Below are positions 6,035-7,394 of a stretch of DNA of 7,394 bases, in pieces; the first letter of the stretch is position 1, and the number at the start of each line of letters is the position of its first letter. The stretch spans positions 1-7,394 of the forward strand of contig CANFSD010000076.1 of the NCBI GenBank assembly GCA_947449515.1. Direction: 5' to 3'. Position numbers and translations under genes: made by a program. Under the pieces are notes generated by a model, which worked only from the letters and a program-made list of their open reading frames with translations, was not told the DNA's origin and did not search any database. Origin of the DNA: Bacteroidota bacterium. GTDB taxonomy: Bacteria; Bacteroidota; Bacteroidia; UKL13-3.

Positions 6035-7363
6035 ATGAAAATTGTTGTAATTGGAACTGGTTATGTTGGCCTCGTAACAGGAACTTGTTTTGCAGATGTT
6101 GGTATTGACGTAGTTTGTATTGACGTTGATTCAAAGAAAATTGAGAATTTAAAAAAGGGCATTATGCCCATATACGAGCCTGGTTTGGAGGAAATGGTAA
6201 TCCGCAATTATGAAAAAGGCCGGTTAGATTTTTCTACAAAATTAGGTGACCATATTTCAGAGGCTGATGTAGCATTTATTGCTGTTGGTACGCCTCCAGG
6301 CGAAGACGGTTCGGCAGACTTAAAATATGTATTGGGTGTTGCAAAAGAAATTGGTTCGCACATAAACAAACATATTGTTGTTGTAACTAAGAGTACAGTG
6401 CCTGTAGGTACGGCTCAAAAGGTGCGCACAGCCGTTCAAGCTGAGTTAAGTTCCCGCGGTTTAGATATTGTTTTTGATGTGGCATCTAACCCTGAGTTTT
6501 TAAAAGAAGGTGCAGCAATTGATGATTTCTTGAAACCAGATAGGATAGTAGTGGGTGTAGAATCAAAAGTTGCAGAAGATGTAATGCGTAAATTATATAA
6601 GCCATTTTTATTAAACGGTCATCCCATTATTTTTATGGATGTGCCAAGTGCAGAAATGACGAAGTATGCTGCCAATTCTATGCTTGCCACAAAGATTAGT
6701 TTTATGAATGATATTGCTAATTTGTGTGAAATTATGGGTGCAGATGTGAACTTGGTTCGTAAAGGAATTGGAAGCGATTTGCGTATTGGAAACAGGTTTA
6801 TTTATCCAGGTATTGGTTATGGTGGCTCATGTTTCCCTAAAGATGTAAAAGCACTGATTCGCACAGCAAAAGAGAATGGACATGAGATGCGTATTTTGCA
6901 GGCAGTTGAAGATGTAAATGAAGACCAAAAAAGTGTTTTGTTTAATAAAATAAGTCAGCATTTTGAAGGAGATTTAAAGGGCAAAAAATTTGCGATGTGG
7001 GGACTTTCTTTTAAGCCCAAAACGGATGATATGCGTGAGGCTCCCTCCTTGGTTATTATAGAGAAATTATTGCATGCAGGTGCACATGTGAAAGCTTATG
7101 ATCCAGTAGCTATGCATGAGGCCAAGAAAGATTTGGGTGAACAAATTGAATACAGCAAAGATCCGAACGATGCATTGATTGATGCAGATGCTTTGTTAAT
7201 TGTAACCGAATGGCCAGAGTTTAGAACACCAAACTTTGAGGAAATGACCGAACGCATGAAATCTAAAGTGATTTTTGATGGCAGAAATATTTATGATTTG
7301 GAAGAGATGAAGGAGCATGGTTTTACTTATTACTGTATCGGTGTTAATACACAAAAGAAATAA
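6035..7363 (+). CDS. ugd: UDP-glucose 6-dehydrogenase, 442 aa
   Basis: Ugd oxidises UDP-glucose twice with NAD+ to give UDP-glucuronate, a cytoplasmic precursor for surface polysaccharides. The N-terminal Rossmann fold starts with IGTGYVG (6-12) and has the acidic residue Asp30 at the end of beta-2. Also present are IYEPGLEE (46-53), AVGTPPGEDGSADL (83-96), KSTVPVGT (119-126) and SNPEFLKEG (151-159) with Glu154. The central dimer helix has AEMTKYAANSMLATKISFMND (206-226) with Lys210 and Asn214. The catalytic Cys266 lies in GYGGSCFPKD (261-270). The C-terminal domain has GLSFKPKTDDMREAPS (323-338), YDP (355-357) and VTEWPEF (390-396). All expected catalytic residues and the normal length are present. 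The ATG at 6035 is preceded by an A-rich stretch without a Shine-Dalgarno site. The stop overlaps the next start by one base, so the two genes form an operon. Confidence 0.97.
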   Translation: MKIVVIGTGYVGLVTGTCFADVGIDVVCIDVDSKKIENLKKGIMPIYEPGLEEMVIRNYEKGRLDFSTKLGDHISEADVAFIAVGTPPGEDGSADLKYVLGVAKEIGSHINKHIVVVTKSTVPVGTAQKVRTAVQAELSSRGLDIVFDVASNPEFLKEGAAIDDFLKPDRIVVGVESKVAEDVMRKLYKPFLLNGHPIIFMDVPSAEMTKYAANSMLATKISFMNDIANLCEIMGADVNLVRKGIGSDLRIGNRFIYPGIGYGGSCFPKDVKALIRTAKENGHEMRILQAVEDVNEDQKSVLFNKISQHFEGDLKGKKFAMWGLSFKPKTDDMREAPSLVIIEKLLHAGAHVKAYDPVAMHEAKKDLGEQIEYSKDPNDALIDADALLIVTEWPEFRTPNFEEMTERMKSKVIFDGRNIYDLEEMKEHGFTYYCIGVNTQKK

Positions 7364-7394
7364 TGACAAATAAAAGGGTACTTATAACCGGAGC
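7363..7394 (+). CDS. NAD-dependent epimerase/dehydratase-type SDR, probably UDP-glucuronate decarboxylase (5' end only)
   Basis: An ATG at 7363-7365 overlaps the ugd stop by one base (TAATG) and opens a frame that runs off the right edge. The ten complete codons read MTNKRVLITG, followed by GC (Ala in any completion). A basic residue, then VLITGA, is the first beta strand and the start of the glycine-rich loop of extended short-chain dehydrogenases that act on nucleotide sugars. Directly after ugd, the commonest partner of this type is UDP-xylose synthase (UDP-glucuronate decarboxylase). UDP-glucuronate 4-epimerase is the main alternative. The SDR assignment is well supported by motif and context; the exact reaction cannot be decided from 32 nt. 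Confidence 0.72.
   Translation, partial: MTNKRVLITG

Noticed and set aside
5925..6134. Minus-strand 69-codon frame over the ugd leader and 5' end
   Set aside because: Translation is Gln/Phe-rich low complexity from A/T-rich DNA, and the frame runs opposite the conserved Rossmann start of ugd.

Overview
The window looks like ordinary chromosome from a member of the Bacteroidota. Five things point there: a low-GC, A-rich sequence without clear Shine-Dalgarno sites; promoter-like TAnnTTTG boxes; a protein ending in a type IX secretion (T9SS, 'Por') sorting domain; a DUF2147 secreted protein; and a Kdo transferase with the Bacteroidota-type 'VKY(D/E)xW' motif. I see no mobile element, CRISPR array, rRNA, tRNA or integration scar, so I find no sign of a defence or mobile accessory island.

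Layout, left to right. Positions 1-135 are the 3' end of rpoC (RNA polymerase beta'), closed by a strong intrinsic terminator at 155-190. A promoter-like box at 237-244 then starts a plus-strand run: selD (264-1295), a DUF2147 exported protein (1334-1774), a 618-residue T9SS cargo with beta-propeller-like motifs (1796-3652), and a 66-residue lipoprotein (3609-3809). The lipoprotein's signal peptide is written in a second frame over the end of the T9SS sorting domain. Gaps are 38 nt, 21 nt and -44 nt with no convincing terminator between, so co-transcription is possible although the functions look unrelated.

This run meets a minus-strand pair head-on with only 3 nt between stop codons. The pair is a predicted outer-membrane beta-barrel protein (5845-5078) followed after 2 nt by the Kdo transferase waaA/kdtA (5075-3813). 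It probably serves the outer membrane: Kdo transfer to lipid A, plus an uncharacterised barrel. A 189-nt divergent intergenic region (5846-6034) holds promoter-like boxes for both directions. On the right, ugd (6035-7363) encodes UDP-glucose 6-dehydrogenase, and its stop overlaps the start of a nucleotide-sugar SDR enzyme (7363 onward, cut by the window edge). These two likely form a UDP-glucuronate to UDP-xylose, or related, nucleotide-sugar pathway for surface polysaccharide.

No clearly undescribed system is visible. The observations most worth a second look are the lipoprotein overprinted on the T9SS sorting domain, the unknown barrel protein tightly coupled to kdtA, and a selD gene with no selenium-using partner in the window.
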